From: Pedobacter aquae
GTDB lineage: Bacteria; Bacteroidota; Bacteroidia; Sphingobacteriales; Sphingobacteriaceae
Direction: 5' to 3'
DNA length: 64,000 nt
Assembly: GCF_008195825.1 (NCBI RefSeq)
Contig: NZ_CP043329.1
Span: 1,922,001-1,986,000, forward strand
Below are positions 37,725-47,148 of this stretch, piece after piece (the first letter of the stretch is position 1; each line of letters starts with the position of its first letter). Below the pieces are notes generated by a model that was given only the letters and a program-made list of their open reading frames with translations, had not been told where the DNA came from and searched no databases. A program made the translations under genes and the position numbers.

Positions 37725-39938
37725 TTAGCGTAAAGTGAATTTTTGTTCTAACCTGATATCATTAGAAGCGCTACCAATCATAAGTTTAAAATCTCCGGGC
37801 TGCGTAATGTAATTTAAATCATCATCATAAAAGGATAACTTACTTCTCTCTATTTTAAAGGTTAAGTTTTTAGACTCGCCCGCTTTTAAGTTGATTTTTT
37901 GAAAATCTTTTAATTCTTGTACAGGCCTTATAGGTTGTGCAACTTCATCTTTTAAATATAATTGAACAACCTCTTCGCCATCATATTTACCTGTATTAGT
38001 TATATTCACACTTACAGTTATTGTATCATTCAGATTCATTTCAGATTTATTTAAAACTAAATCAGCATATTTAAATGTGGTATAGCTAAGACCATGACCA
38101 AAAGCAAACTGCGGTGTGTTAGGGATATCTAAATAAGCAGATTTGTATCGTGTATCATTTTTTAGAGGAGGTCTGCCTGTATTGTAATAATTATAAAACA
38201 ATGGAATTTGACCTACAGAACGCGGGAATGTCATAGGTAATTTACCAGATGGATTGTAATCTCCAAATAAAACATCGGCCATGGCATGACCTGCCTCACT
38301 ACCTAACCACCAAGTATATAGGATAGATTTTACGTGATTGGCTGTATAATTAAATACCAAAGGACGGCCAGCCATAATCAAGACCACAACTGGTTTTCCG
38401 GTTTCTTGTATAGCCTGAATTAATTTCTCTTGAACACCTGGGATATGAATATCAGATCGGCTTTTTGCTTCTCCGCTCATATCGAAGGTTTCTCCAACAG
38501 CCATTACCACAACATCTGCCTGTTGGGCTACTTTTAAAGCTTCTGCAAAGCCTGAAGTTATAGTATCGTTTATATTACAACCTTGTGCGTAAAGGATATC
38601 GGTGTTTTTACCTAGCTTACTTTTTACCCCATCATATAAAGAAACCAATTCATCGTTTTCCCATTCTACAGACCAAAAACCTTTCATATCTTTATTAGAT
38701 TTAGCTAAAGGCCCTATTAAAGCAAGTTTCTTAACTGTTTTAGAAATAGGTAATATTTGGGTTTCATTTTTTAGTAAAACGATACTCTTTTTAGCTACTT
38801 CTTTGGCCGCTTGCCTATTTTTATCAGCGTTAAGCTCTTGTTTTTCCCTTTTTTCATTACTATAACGGTAAGGATCCTGAAATAAACCAAGCTCAAATTT
38901 CTTTCTCAAAACTCTTCTCACCGCATTGTCTACATCAGCTATAGAAATCTTACCTTCTTGCACAAGCTCTACCAGATGTTTACGGTAACCACGGCTTTCC
39001 ATATCCATATCATTACCAGCTGTAATTGCTAATTGTGTGGCGTGTTTTAAATCTTTGGCATAACCATGAGCTGTCATCTCTGTAATAGAACCCCAATCGC
39101 TCACTATAATACCATTAAAGCCCCATTTATCTTTTAAAATATCTCTTTGTAAATATTTATTTCCGGTAGCAGGGATACCATTGATATCATTAAAAGAATT
39201 CATGAAGGTGGCTGCACCAGCATCAACTGCAGCTTTAAAAGGAGGTAAATATATTTCCCAAAGAGCTCTTTTACTAATGTCTACACTATTATAATCTCTT
39301 CCAGCCAAAGCAGCACCATAAGCTGCAAAATGCTTGGCACAGGCTAAAATAGCTTGTAAATCTCCAAAACCTTTGCCTTGTAAACCTTCTACTCTAGCTT
39401 TTGCTATTAAAGAACCTAAATAGGGATCTTCTCCAGCACCTTCCATCACCCTTCCCCAACGTGGGTCTCTAGAAATATCAACCATGGGTGCAAATGTCCA
39501 ATGCAGACCTGCGGCAGCAGCTTCACGAGCGGAAACCTGAGCAGATAGCTTAATAGCATCTAAATCCCAGGATGCCGCCTCTGCTAAGGGAATAGGAAAG
39601 GTAACCCGATAACCATGTATGACATCTAAACCAAATAGTAGTGGAATTTTAAGCCTTGTTTTCATGGCTTCTTGCTGAATTTCTCTGGTTACTTTAGCAC
39701 CTTTAACATTTAACATAGAGCCTACATGACCTTTCCTAATCTCATCAAGCATATTCACGTTTCGCTCATGCACAGGGCCGGTTACGTTTCTACCAGAATA
39801 TTGGTTTAATTGGCCTGCTTTTTCTTCTAAAGTCATGAGGTTTAGTACCGAATCTACTTTTTGATCGATTGTTTTTTGTTGGGCATAGCCTAGACTACTC
39901 CATAAGCCCGCAATAAATAATAAAGATGTTTTTTTCAT
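37725..39938 (-). CDS. bglX: Periplasmic beta-glucosidase, GH3 (BglX-like)
   Basis: A 737-residue exported glycosidase (signal peptide ending GYAQ). The (beta/alpha)8 domain contains KHFAAYGAALAGRDYN and the nucleophile Asp281 in GIIVSDWGSITEM. The second domain follows (VKKSIVLLKNE), then a C-terminal fibronectin III-like domain (SVNITNTGKYDGEEVVQLYL). BglX-type GH3 enzymes release terminal beta-glucose or beta-xylose from oligosaccharides. In a locus with two GH10 xylanases, beta-xylosidase activity is a reasonable alternative. It is the last PUL gene, separated from GH10 by a terminator-like hairpin. Confidence 0.92.
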   Translation of the reverse strand: MKKTSLLFIAGLWSSLGYAQQKTIDQKVDSVLNLMTLEEKAGQLNQYSGRNVTGPVHERNVNMLDEIRKGHVGSMLNVKGAKVTREIQQEAMKTRLKIPLLFGLDVIHGYRVTFPIPLAEAASWDLDAIKLSAQVSAREAAAAGLHWTFAPMVDISRDPRWGRVMEGAGEDPYLGSLIAKARVEGLQGKGFGDLQAILACAKHFAAYGAALAGRDYNSVDISKRALWEIYLPPFKAAVDAGAATFMNSFNDINGIPATGNKYLQRDILKDKWGFNGIIVSDWGSITEMTAHGYAKDLKHATQLAITAGNDMDMESRGYRKHLVELVQEGKISIADVDNAVRRVLRKKFELGLFQDPYRYSNEKREKQELNADKNRQAAKEVAKKSIVLLKNETQILPISKTVKKLALIGPLAKSNKDMKGFWSVEWENDELVSLYDGVKSKLGKNTDILYAQGCNINDTITSGFAEALKVAQQADVVVMAVGETFDMSGEAKSRSDIHIPGVQEKLIQAIQETGKPVVVLIMAGRPLVFNYTANHVKSILYTWWLGSEAGHAMADVLFGDYNPSGKLPMTFPRSVGQIPLFYNYYNTGRPPLKNDTRYKSAYLDIPNTPQFAFGHGLSYTTFKYADLVLNKSEMNLNDTITVSVNITNTGKYDGEEVVQLYLKDEVAQPIRPVQELKDFQKINLKAGESKNLTFKIERSKLSFYDDDLNYITQPGDFKLMIGSASNDIRLEQKFTLR

Positions 39939-39954
39939 TAAATTAATTGTAAAA

Positions 39955-39979
39955 GGGAAGCTGTTTTATACAGCTCCCC
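39955..39979 (-). terminator. Probable intrinsic terminator between GH10 and GH3
   Basis: On the minus strand a hairpin GGGGAGCTGT/ACAGCTTCCC with a 5-nt loop and one mismatch is followed by TTTTAC. It lies 34 bp past the GH10 stop and just before the GH3 start, so GH3 expression may depend on read-through or its own promoter. Confidence 0.6.
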
Positions 39980-40012
39980 GATAAGTTTAGTCCCATATGG
40001 TAATAGCATTTT

Positions 40013-41287
40013 TTAATCCATCATAAAAACGCTCATAAGTATATTTTTTGTATAACTTGATTGATTATATAAAGTTGCAAAACCATTGTTTTCAACCTTA
40101 TTTAACCATGAATCAGAATCACCGACGTTCCATAAAGTAATACCCCATCTTTGATTATCAGGTACGATAGAACGATAAGCCTGAGGGACAAAATAATAAC
40201 GATAATACTGCGCTCCTTTTCTCTCACTCTCTGTTGTCGTGTCATTATTTATACTGCCGTTTATTTCTCTTTTTGCGATGCTAACATCTAGTTCAGAAAT
40301 ATGAACTTTTAATCCGGTTTCTTTCATTTTACGGATGGCATACTCTATATTTCCGTTTGCGTTTTCAGCTATATCTTTAGTTTTTGTGGTATAATTCATG
40401 TGAAATTGCAAGCCTACACCGTCTATAATAGGTTTACCTCCTTCTGTTTTTGTCTTTAGATAATTAACCAAATTATAAATGGCATTGGTTTTAGCTTTAG
40501 AGTATTCATGACCATAATCATTATAAAATAATTTCAAATCATAATCTCCTGCTTCATTAGCGGCCTTTCTTGCAGCTCTAAAAGCTAATTCTATATGATG
40601 GCGTCCTTTTTCTTCATCAGTAGAGCCTTGCTGAAGATTTCTGTACCAAACACTGTAGTCTTTATCTTTGTCTGAAACTGCATCGCCACTTCCTCTATAG
40701 GTACCATTATCATTAAAAGCCTCATTTACAACATCCCAAGATTTCATTAGAGGCTTTCCATTTGCATCTTGATAAATACTTTCTCTTGCATAATGCTTAA
40801 CAACTTTAGAAATATGCGCTTCTAAAATCCCTTTAAATCTGTTATATCTTTCTGCTTGAGGAGTATTATTTTCAACATAAGTTATCCAAGATGGATTACT
40901 AAAATACCATATTAAAGCATGGCCATGTATCCTTTTTCTACCATTGTACATTGCAGCATGTTCTATTATCGTATTATCTAAACCTGTAAAATTATTCTCA
41001 TTAGGCTGAAGAGCACTAAATTTCATGGCATTTTCTGCTGTAATACTGTTATATTCTTGCTTAACTAAATCAGAATACAGCGAATTATTAGTATAATCAC
41101 TAAGACTTATTGCAACACCCACTTTAACATCAGGATTTGCAGTTTGTAATCGCTCATTCCCCACTAGAGCGCTAGTATTTGCAATATTTTTATTTGATGG
41201 CTTAACTGATTTTTCAGCGTTTTCAATAGTTTTTTTACAGCTTAGGATGCTTAACCCCATAACTGTAATAAAGATGATTTTTTTCAT
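40013..41287 (-). CDS. Endo-1,4-beta-xylanase, GH10 lipoprotein
   Basis: A 424-residue lipoprotein (lipobox LSILSC, Cys17). The catalytic barrel has GHALIWYFSNPSW, the acid/base Glu189 in SWDVVNEAFNDNG and the nucleophile Glu332 in VHISELDVSI. Both match active GH10 enzymes, which cut internal beta-1,4-xylosidic bonds. It begins 89 bp after the GH50-like gene and is followed by a terminator hairpin. Residues 18-40 are a low-complexity linker after the lipid anchor. It is a paralogue of the GH10 at 42833. Whether it faces outward or the periplasm is not visible. Confidence 0.93.
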   Translation of the reverse strand: MKKIIFITVMGLSILSCKKTIENAEKSVKPSNKNIANTSALVGNERLQTANPDVKVGVAISLSDYTNNSLYSDLVKQEYNSITAENAMKFSALQPNENNFTGLDNTIIEHAAMYNGRKRIHGHALIWYFSNPSWITYVENNTPQAERYNRFKGILEAHISKVVKHYARESIYQDANGKPLMKSWDVVNEAFNDNGTYRGSGDAVSDKDKDYSVWYRNLQQGSTDEEKGRHHIELAFRAARKAANEAGDYDLKLFYNDYGHEYSKAKTNAIYNLVNYLKTKTEGGKPIIDGVGLQFHMNYTTKTKDIAENANGNIEYAIRKMKETGLKVHISELDVSIAKREINGSINNDTTTESERKGAQYYRYYFVPQAYRSIVPDNQRWGITLWNVGDSDSWLNKVENNGFATLYNQSSYTKNILMSVFMMD

Positions 41288-41376
41288 AAAAATTGCTTTT
41301 TGGTTTTATAATGGTGAATATTAAATTTTAAAGCTGTTCCTCCTTTCGTTGTTAAGAGCATTAATAAATATTGTTT

Positions 41377-42807
41377 TTAAATATCCTTCTTAGGATTATC
41401 ATAAAACTTGATAAGATTATACACGTTATCGTTCATGATTTTCATTTGCTTTAATAATGGTTGATACCTATTAAAGTCTGAGTCTACAATCCCTTTATTG
41501 GAATCTCTATTAGAATAGTCTACCTTTAAATTATTTGGATCATTATCTTGATAAGTAAACCAATGCCAGCCAACGCAATTTTTACTTTTAATAAGCTCAT
41601 TCACAAAATTCTGATAGAAATAGCCTCTATCTAACTGCGTTTTAACTATCCAACCTGCACCAGTGGTATTTTTTAAGCCAGAATCTTCTCCTTTAGTATA
41701 CCATTCTGTAATTAAAAAAGGTTTACCGCTCCATTTACCCCAGTTTTGTAATTGAAGAGAATCTGGCTCCCACATTCTGTAATGGTTAATAGAAATAATA
41801 TCCATATACTTACCAGCAACCTTAAAAATTTCCGGATTGGTTAATTCCTGACGATTTTGCTGATTGAATCTACAACCTAAGTACATGTGGTTAGGATCAT
41901 ATTTTTTAATAGCTTTTGTAACCTTTTGCATGTAGGTCTCAAAATAATAGCCTGAGAATGCTAATCTATCCTCTTCTGTAATATCTTCTATACCAGCAGT
42001 TTTACCCTTACGTTTATTTAACCAGTTACTTGCCGCTATATATCCAGCCTCGTCTTTGGCTAATTGTGTTAAGTGAATATCTAATGCATCAGTTTTCCAA
42101 GGAAGTTCATTATCGGTATAATAACCTAAGAGATATTTATCTTCTTTATATTTTACAATTTCTTTAATTGCTTTTTCAACGTGAACATCAAACTCAGAAT
42201 CAAAAACCATTGCTAAATCAAAACGATAGTTTTGCCAGCCTGCTACTTTATATTTACCACCAAAACGCTTAATATGTTCTTCTCTATAATTCCCCATTGG
42301 ACTAATTATAATAGTGTAAACCAGGGGTTGCTTAGCTGCTCTTAATAAATCTACCGCAGACCAGCTTCCGGCTCCATTAAAGCCATAGCTTCTTAACATA
42401 GCAACCTCTTCTTCTCTCCAGCGCTCTTCTGTTTGGTATTTCTGTTTTAACATTTCTTTTTGATGGTCTGATGAGCCTGGCCTAAAAACAGCTACTGCTT
42501 TATGTATAAAAGGGTAACCCTCTGGATCAATAATCCACCAACGACCATCAATTTGCTTGGTTGTAAAAAAACCACTTGCTTGGACCTGATTTACTTTCCA
42601 ACTACCATATTGGTTTAAGATTGGCTCTTTTTTAAATTTAAAATTTGGAATCTTGTCTAGTGTTTTTGCCTTAAATTGCAACCAGACACTATCTTCTTTA
42701 GACTTTTTAACGTCTACCAAGTGGTAATTAACAGGATTTTGTGCCCATAAATGGGTTAAGAAAATTAGACATAAAATGCCTATTAATGATAATTTGTATT
42801 TCATCAT
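41377..42807 (-). CDS. Clan GH-A glycoside hydrolase, GH50 agarase-like
   Basis: A 476-residue exported protein (signal peptide ending HLWAQ). The opening QASGFFTTKQIDGRWWIIDP, then EGYPFIHKAV, resembles the start of GH50 beta-agarase-type barrels. The probable acid/base Glu234 is in GYYTDNELPW and the probable nucleophile Glu368 in FLITEWYTKG, as in retaining clan GH-A enzymes. Agarose as substrate is not implied: many relatives occur in loci for other glycans. It lies 25 bp after the GH10 at 42833 and 89 bp before the other, so it likely acts with them on xylan-derived oligosaccharides. Family assignment is tentative. Confidence 0.75.
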   Translation of the reverse strand: MMKYKLSLIGILCLIFLTHLWAQNPVNYHLVDVKKSKEDSVWLQFKAKTLDKIPNFKFKKEPILNQYGSWKVNQVQASGFFTTKQIDGRWWIIDPEGYPFIHKAVAVFRPGSSDHQKEMLKQKYQTEERWREEEVAMLRSYGFNGAGSWSAVDLLRAAKQPLVYTIIISPMGNYREEHIKRFGGKYKVAGWQNYRFDLAMVFDSEFDVHVEKAIKEIVKYKEDKYLLGYYTDNELPWKTDALDIHLTQLAKDEAGYIAASNWLNKRKGKTAGIEDITEEDRLAFSGYYFETYMQKVTKAIKKYDPNHMYLGCRFNQQNRQELTNPEIFKVAGKYMDIISINHYRMWEPDSLQLQNWGKWSGKPFLITEWYTKGEDSGLKNTTGAGWIVKTQLDRGYFYQNFVNELIKSKNCVGWHWFTYQDNDPNNLKVDYSNRDSNKGIVDSDFNRYQPLLKQMKIMNDNVYNLIKFYDNPKKDI

Positions 42808-42832
42808 TTTATATAATTAGATATAGTTTTTA

Positions 42833-43930
42833 TTATTTTAAACCAGCTAGGAAACCAAAGTAAGCAGGCTTTTTAGCATATGATTCATCAAAAAGTAATG
42901 GATATTCTTTAAAGCCATTTGCACTTTCTTTAAGCCAAGTGTATTTATCAGTTATTCCCCACGTTGTGATAGCAAATTTTTGATTGGCAGGTATAGCATT
43001 ATAAAGTTTAACGATGTTTTTATAAACCTCTGCTTGTTTTTGTTTATCAGCATCTGTTAATACATAGGTACTTACATTATTAGTATTTACTTTAATATCT
43101 ATTTCAGAAATATGTATTAATAAGCCGGTACTTACTAAATCGGCAAATCCGTTACTTATTTGAGTTTGGTTTGTAGAAATACGATAATGAAATTGGTCTC
43201 CTAAACCATGAATTGGTACTCCGCTTTCCTTAAATCTTACGGCCATTTCCTTCATGGCTCTTCGTTTTCCGGCGGCCAACACTACGCTATAATCGTTATA
43301 AAATAATTTAGCAGCCGGATCTGCCTCGTTAGCATACTTAAAACATCTACCTACAAAAGCGATTGGATCTTTAAATTTTCCTTGTATTTGAGATTCTACT
43401 CTTAATGAACCATTATCATTAAAAATCTCATTGGCTACATCCCAGCTTTTGATTTTCCCTTTATATCTTCCAACAACAGTTTGAATAAAAGTTTTCACTT
43501 TATTTTCGAAAGTAACTGTATCATAATTAGCATTTTTAAACCATTCTGGAAAAGATTTATACCACAACAAAGTATGGCCATGTACATCCATATTGTTTTG
43601 TTGAGCATAATTTACCAGATAATCGCAATCAGCAAAAAAGTAAGTGTTTTCTGCTGTCCAAATGAAATTCATTTTCATCTCATACTCTGCAGAAAGCTGA
43701 TTAAACTCTCCTTTAAAAGTATTGTTATAAGCGCTTTCTCCTTTAATCAAATCTGATTTTACAGCTGCACCAAATTTAAAATTAGCTACATCTTTAATTT
43801 TTTCTGTTGATGTAGGAGGTGTAACTACTGGAGGCTCAACTACAATAGGTTTCTCTACTGTATTTTTCTTACACGCTGTTGTTGCCAACATTAGGAAAGA
43901 GATGTATAAAAGTACTTTTCTCATAATCAT
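42833..43930 (-). CDS. Endo-1,4-beta-xylanase, GH10 lipoprotein
   Basis: A 365-residue lipoprotein (lipobox ATTAC, Cys20; an in-frame ATG two codons later could also start it). A proline/valine-rich linker (residues 25-45) leads to the catalytic barrel. It has GHTLLWYKSFPEWF, acid/base Glu168 in SWDVANEIFNDNG and nucleophile Glu276 in LIHISEIDIKV. It is shorter than the other GH10 in the locus. An upstream box and -7 element shared with susC (44015-44082) mark it as the head of its own regulated unit, GH10 then GH50-like then GH10. Confidence 0.93.
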   Translation of the reverse strand: MIMRKVLLYISFLMLATTACKKNTVEKPIVVEPPVVTPPTSTEKIKDVANFKFGAAVKSDLIKGESAYNNTFKGEFNQLSAEYEMKMNFIWTAENTYFFADCDYLVNYAQQNNMDVHGHTLLWYKSFPEWFKNANYDTVTFENKVKTFIQTVVGRYKGKIKSWDVANEIFNDNGSLRVESQIQGKFKDPIAFVGRCFKYANEADPAAKLFYNDYSVVLAAGKRRAMKEMAVRFKESGVPIHGLGDQFHYRISTNQTQISNGFADLVSTGLLIHISEIDIKVNTNNVSTYVLTDADKQKQAEVYKNIVKLYNAIPANQKFAITTWGITDKYTWLKESANGFKEYPLLFDESYAKKPAYFGFLAGLK

Positions 43931-44014
43931 TTAATTTATCATACTAAGCAACAGAGTTGGTATTAGTAATTGGTTTTAAATTGGTTTATAATGGTTTTAC
44001 CATTTTTTCTATTA

Positions 44015-44082
44015 CAAATTTCTATTTTAGAATTGGGGTTAAAGGGTGTCTTTTTTCCTTAATTAAGGGCTTAAACGTACTT
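44015..44082 (-). promoter_or_regulatory. Predicted HTCS-type operator and promoter of the GH10 unit
   Basis: TTAAACGTACTT (44071-44082) is followed on the minus strand, after exactly 52 nt, by TTTG (44018-44015) inside TAGAAATTTGT. The same 12-mer and the same 52-nt spacing occur upstream of the first susC (58732-58799). There is no -33 element, which fits an activator-dependent promoter. The leader to the GH10 ATG is about 80 nt. Confidence 0.6.
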
Positions 44083-44145
44083 TAAAATGTTAATCATTAG
44101 TTTTAATTAGTTTACGCTCTTCCGGAGCTTTCATTAAACGCTCAT

Positions 44146-45399
44146 CTAAAGCAGAGTAACTGAATTTTTCAATAAATTTCCACGTTTATCAAATACTAGC
44201 ATGTGTGTAGTTTGAGGCGAAATAGCAGATTGATAGTTTTTAGCTAAACCAGCTGCTATATTTATACTCACATGTTTATTTGTTTTTTTCCTATTAAATT
44301 GTAAATGATATTCAAATGCTTTCTGCTTACTTTTATTAAGTAACATTACTGTCATTCCTTCTTTATCTCCCATAGGAATAACTACTATTTCTTTCTGGCT
44401 TTCTTGATGTGGTAAGTAATAAGCTCGCTTGTAACGAGACAATAACCAAGTATGGTAATAATTAGACCTTTTTAAATATTGATTATTTAAAAAATCAAAC
44501 ATACTCAGGTCTGTTCCTTCTCTATCTGCACCTCCTTCTAAAATACTCCAAGGGCAAATGGTAAAAGCTTGCTCTCGCATGCCTAAATCGTATAATTCGG
44601 CAAACATTTGTCCATTATAAAAAGTATAAGGCTGATAATCTTCTTCTAACTTCTTATCTACCAACCAATGCGAATTAAACTCTGTAATAGCCCAAGTTAA
44701 ATGATGCTTTTTTGCTCTATTTTTATTTAGAACATAGAGCTTCTGCTTTAAATCTTTTACATCAGTTTCAAACCTGCTGATATCTTTAAATTTGTAATGA
44801 TGAAACGAAACTACATCTAAATAATAATAGTCTTTACCTGATATTTTACCAGTTAAATCTAAATCGCCACCAAGCAGCCTGTTATGATAATCAGGAGTGA
44901 AAGAAGCAGCATCAAACCCAATAATTTTTACATTGGCATCGTATCTTTTTATTTGCTCGCTAATTTTTGTAAAATAATCATACACTTCTTCTGGTTTTGC
45001 AAACTGATTTTTGTGATCAGGTTCATTACCGATACTCCAAAACTTAACTCCCTTTTTGTTTTCTCCATTGATATAAGTAATGGCTTTAAAAGCTAGGTCG
45101 TTATTTTTAAATTGACGCGGCATTTGCAAAATAGGTTCTGCACCTACAGATCTTACATAATCAATTAACTTTATAGCTTCTTTATTGATAAAACCTGCAT
45201 TTTCATACCCATTACCCCCAATTCTTATGGTTTGATACTGAACATCTTTTACAAACTCTTGAACCTTAAAAATTCCACTTCTTTCCCATGCATTTTGTCC
45301 GAATAGATAATTGCTAATCTTGATTTTCTTAGGATAAACAGATTGTGCAAACAAATGCCCTCCGAAAAATATATACAGAAAAAAAAGTAAGCATCTCAT
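44146..45399 (-). CDS. Exported clan GH-A glycoside hydrolase, family uncertain
   Basis: A 417-residue protein with a signal peptide (residues 1-19, ending LFAQ). The barrel has strand ends TIRIGGNGYENAG, FWSIGNEPD with probable acid/base Glu126, DVVSFHHYKF, and AITEFNSHW with probable nucleophile Glu240. This pattern fits the retaining clan GH-A and is nearest in flavour to GH39, GH44 or GH51 enzymes, but none could be chosen with confidence. A small C-terminal beta domain (MTVMLLNKSKQKAFEYHL) follows. It lies between a terminator hairpin and the GH10 promoter. Expression may rely on read-through from the upstream operon. Confidence 0.7.
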   Translation of the reverse strand: MRCLLFFLYIFFGGHLFAQSVYPKKIKISNYLFGQNAWERSGIFKVQEFVKDVQYQTIRIGGNGYENAGFINKEAIKLIDYVRSVGAEPILQMPRQFKNNDLAFKAITYINGENKKGVKFWSIGNEPDHKNQFAKPEEVYDYFTKISEQIKRYDANVKIIGFDAASFTPDYHNRLLGGDLDLTGKISGKDYYYLDVVSFHHYKFKDISRFETDVKDLKQKLYVLNKNRAKKHHLTWAITEFNSHWLVDKKLEEDYQPYTFYNGQMFAELYDLGMREQAFTICPWSILEGGADREGTDLSMFDFLNNQYLKRSNYYHTWLLSRYKRAYYLPHQESQKEIVVIPMGDKEGMTVMLLNKSKQKAFEYHLQFNRKKTNKHVSINIAAGLAKNYQSAISPQTTHMLVFDKRGNLLKNSVTLL

Positions 45400-45414
45400 A
45401 TTTATTGCATTAAA

Positions 45415-45447
45415 ACAAAGCGGAGAATATGATTATCTCCGCTTTGT
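45415..45447 (-). terminator. Intrinsic terminator after the T9SS surface protein gene
   Basis: A perfect 12-bp stem (arms ACAAAGCGGAGA and TCTCCGCTTTGT) with a 9-nt loop is followed on the minus strand by TTTAATGC. It lies 5 bp past the stop at 45452 and ends the transcript that runs from the first susC. Confidence 0.75.
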
Positions 45448-45451
45448 ATAT

Positions 45452-47110
45452 TTATTTAATAATCTTCTTACTGATGTTTCCTGTTGCAGTTTTTAAGGTT
45501 ACTACGAGTACATTTTTAGCATTTACAGGTATCGTAAAAGAATTATTCCCTTTAGAAAGCTTAAGAGAGGTTTCTTTAATTTTTCTTCCTGTTAAATCTG
45601 TTATGATAAGATCAGCATTGGTAAAATGAGCTGAATGAATAATGACTTCTAATTCGTCTGAATTTTGCCTACTAAAGACTTTCAAATCAGCTATCTCTAA
45701 ACCAGATTGAACAGCGATTATATCAGATAGGCTAAAAGATCCGTTAAAATCAATTTGCTTTAATTGATAGTAGTTTGTTCCTATTACTGGATTTTCATCT
45801 GTAAAACTGTAAGTAATTTTGTTATTAGAGTTTCCATTTCCATCTATAGCTTTGATTTTTTCAAACTTTTTACCATCGCTAGAACGCATAATATCAAAAT
45901 ATGAATTATTACGTTCAGAAGAAGTTACCCAACTCAGCTGAATGCCACTTTCTACTTTTTTTCCTTGAAAAGAAACTAAACTAACAGGTAAGGTTGCTGT
46001 ACCTATGGCACTACTTCCCTGTGGCGCCATGGTAACACTTCTAAATACTGTGCCAGCAGGCGCTGTTGCTAAAGTTGTTACAGCTGTTGTTGCTGTAGGC
46101 GCAGCAGGAGCTCCGGTTGGTGTTAGGTAGGTATCCTTAAAAGTAATTAATCTAGAAGAACCTGTTCCGGTACCATCATTACCCCAAGTAGTGAGATACA
46201 AAGTAATTTCTGTATTGGCCCCTACTACATTTAACACTCCGGTAATACTTTTAACTAAATCAGTATTTGGACTTGAGCTTATATTAGTTCCAAAAGAAAT
46301 CCAATCTGTATTAGTAGAGTTGGTATAGTATCTTCTTATGGTACCCGTTGCATCATCAACAGCATACATCAACCTTCTTGTGCCTAGCTGAAACTCAATT
46401 ACCTGATTTATAGTTACACCACTACCTAAGCCTGCTCTTGTTATAAAAGTTGTAGATGTTGTTGGCAATGGAGATGCATAAGCTAAAGTAGAGAATGTGC
46501 CAATTGGAGCTATTAAGCTATTATTTATAATACTTAAAGTTCTAGGAGCATTTTGATTTACACTTATTCTTGTTGAGCTGGTTGATCCTAAAGTAGTGTA
46601 TTGAACACCGTTAGTAAAGCCATTAGCCCAGATATTTGTACCATCAATCACTGCGGAACGCGGTGCTCCTAAACCTGTTGTGGGGTCGCTTGAAAGTGTA
46701 GTTGTAGTATTTAAACTTCCATCTGCTGCTATTACACCTACCACTAAACCGTCTGCGGCATTTGGTGCTGTAGAACCTACTGCGGCATTATAGCCAAAAA
46801 TTGTAATGTATTTACCATCTTGAGACAAAGTAGATGCACCCTCTTCTTGATATTTACCAGTTGCTGCTAGCTTTAATAGACCTGTTAAACCTTTGTTTAC
46901 TCCATTAGTTACTGTTGGTACTGCTCTAGTTTTAACTAAATTTCCGGATGTATTATACTCATCTAAAAAAACTGGCACTAATTCTCCGTTGGTATAAGTA
47001 GCACCATTACCGTAGCGGTACACTACCAAATTACCGGATGTAAAACCTTGGGAAAAAGCAATACTCCCTGCTAGTAACATAGCACCAATTAAAAGTAATT
47101 TTTTCTTCAT
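45452..47110 (-). CDS. PUL-encoded surface protein with T9SS type A sorting domain
   Basis: A 552-residue protein with a signal peptide (ending IAFSQ). Residues 25-370 hold repeated strand-loop blocks (EEGASTLSQDGKYITIFGY, APRSAVIDGTNIWANGF, APRTLSIINNSLIAPIG), which look like blades of a beta-propeller. Residues 375-465 (VSLVSFQGKKVESGIQLSWV) form a fibronectin-like module common before sorting tails. The last 80 residues (LKVFSRQNSDELEVIIHS, ITDLTGRKIKE, VLVVTLKTATG) are a T9SS type A sorting domain. No catalytic motif is seen. It lies 38 bp after GH2 in the susCD transcript, so glycan binding at the cell surface is a fair guess. Confidence 0.75.
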   Translation of the reverse strand: MKKKLLLIGAMLLAGSIAFSQGFTSGNLVVYRYGNGATYTNGELVPVFLDEYNTSGNLVKTRAVPTVTNGVNKGLTGLLKLAATGKYQEEGASTLSQDGKYITIFGYNAAVGSTAPNAADGLVVGVIAADGSLNTTTTLSSDPTTGLGAPRSAVIDGTNIWANGFTNGVQYTTLGSTSSTRISVNQNAPRTLSIINNSLIAPIGTFSTLAYASPLPTTSTTFITRAGLGSGVTINQVIEFQLGTRRLMYAVDDATGTIRRYYTNSTNTDWISFGTNISSSPNTDLVKSITGVLNVVGANTEITLYLTTWGNDGTGTGSSRLITFKDTYLTPTGAPAAPTATTAVTTLATAPAGTVFRSVTMAPQGSSAIGTATLPVSLVSFQGKKVESGIQLSWVTSSERNNSYFDIMRSSDGKKFEKIKAIDGNGNSNNKITYSFTDENPVIGTNYYQLKQIDFNGSFSLSDIIAVQSGLEIADLKVFSRQNSDELEVIIHSAHFTNADLIITDLTGRKIKETSLKLSKGNNSFTIPVNAKNVLVVTLKTATGNISKKIIK

Positions 47111-47148
47111 GTTGTAATAATTTAAGTTTATAAGGGTTAGAAAAAGGA

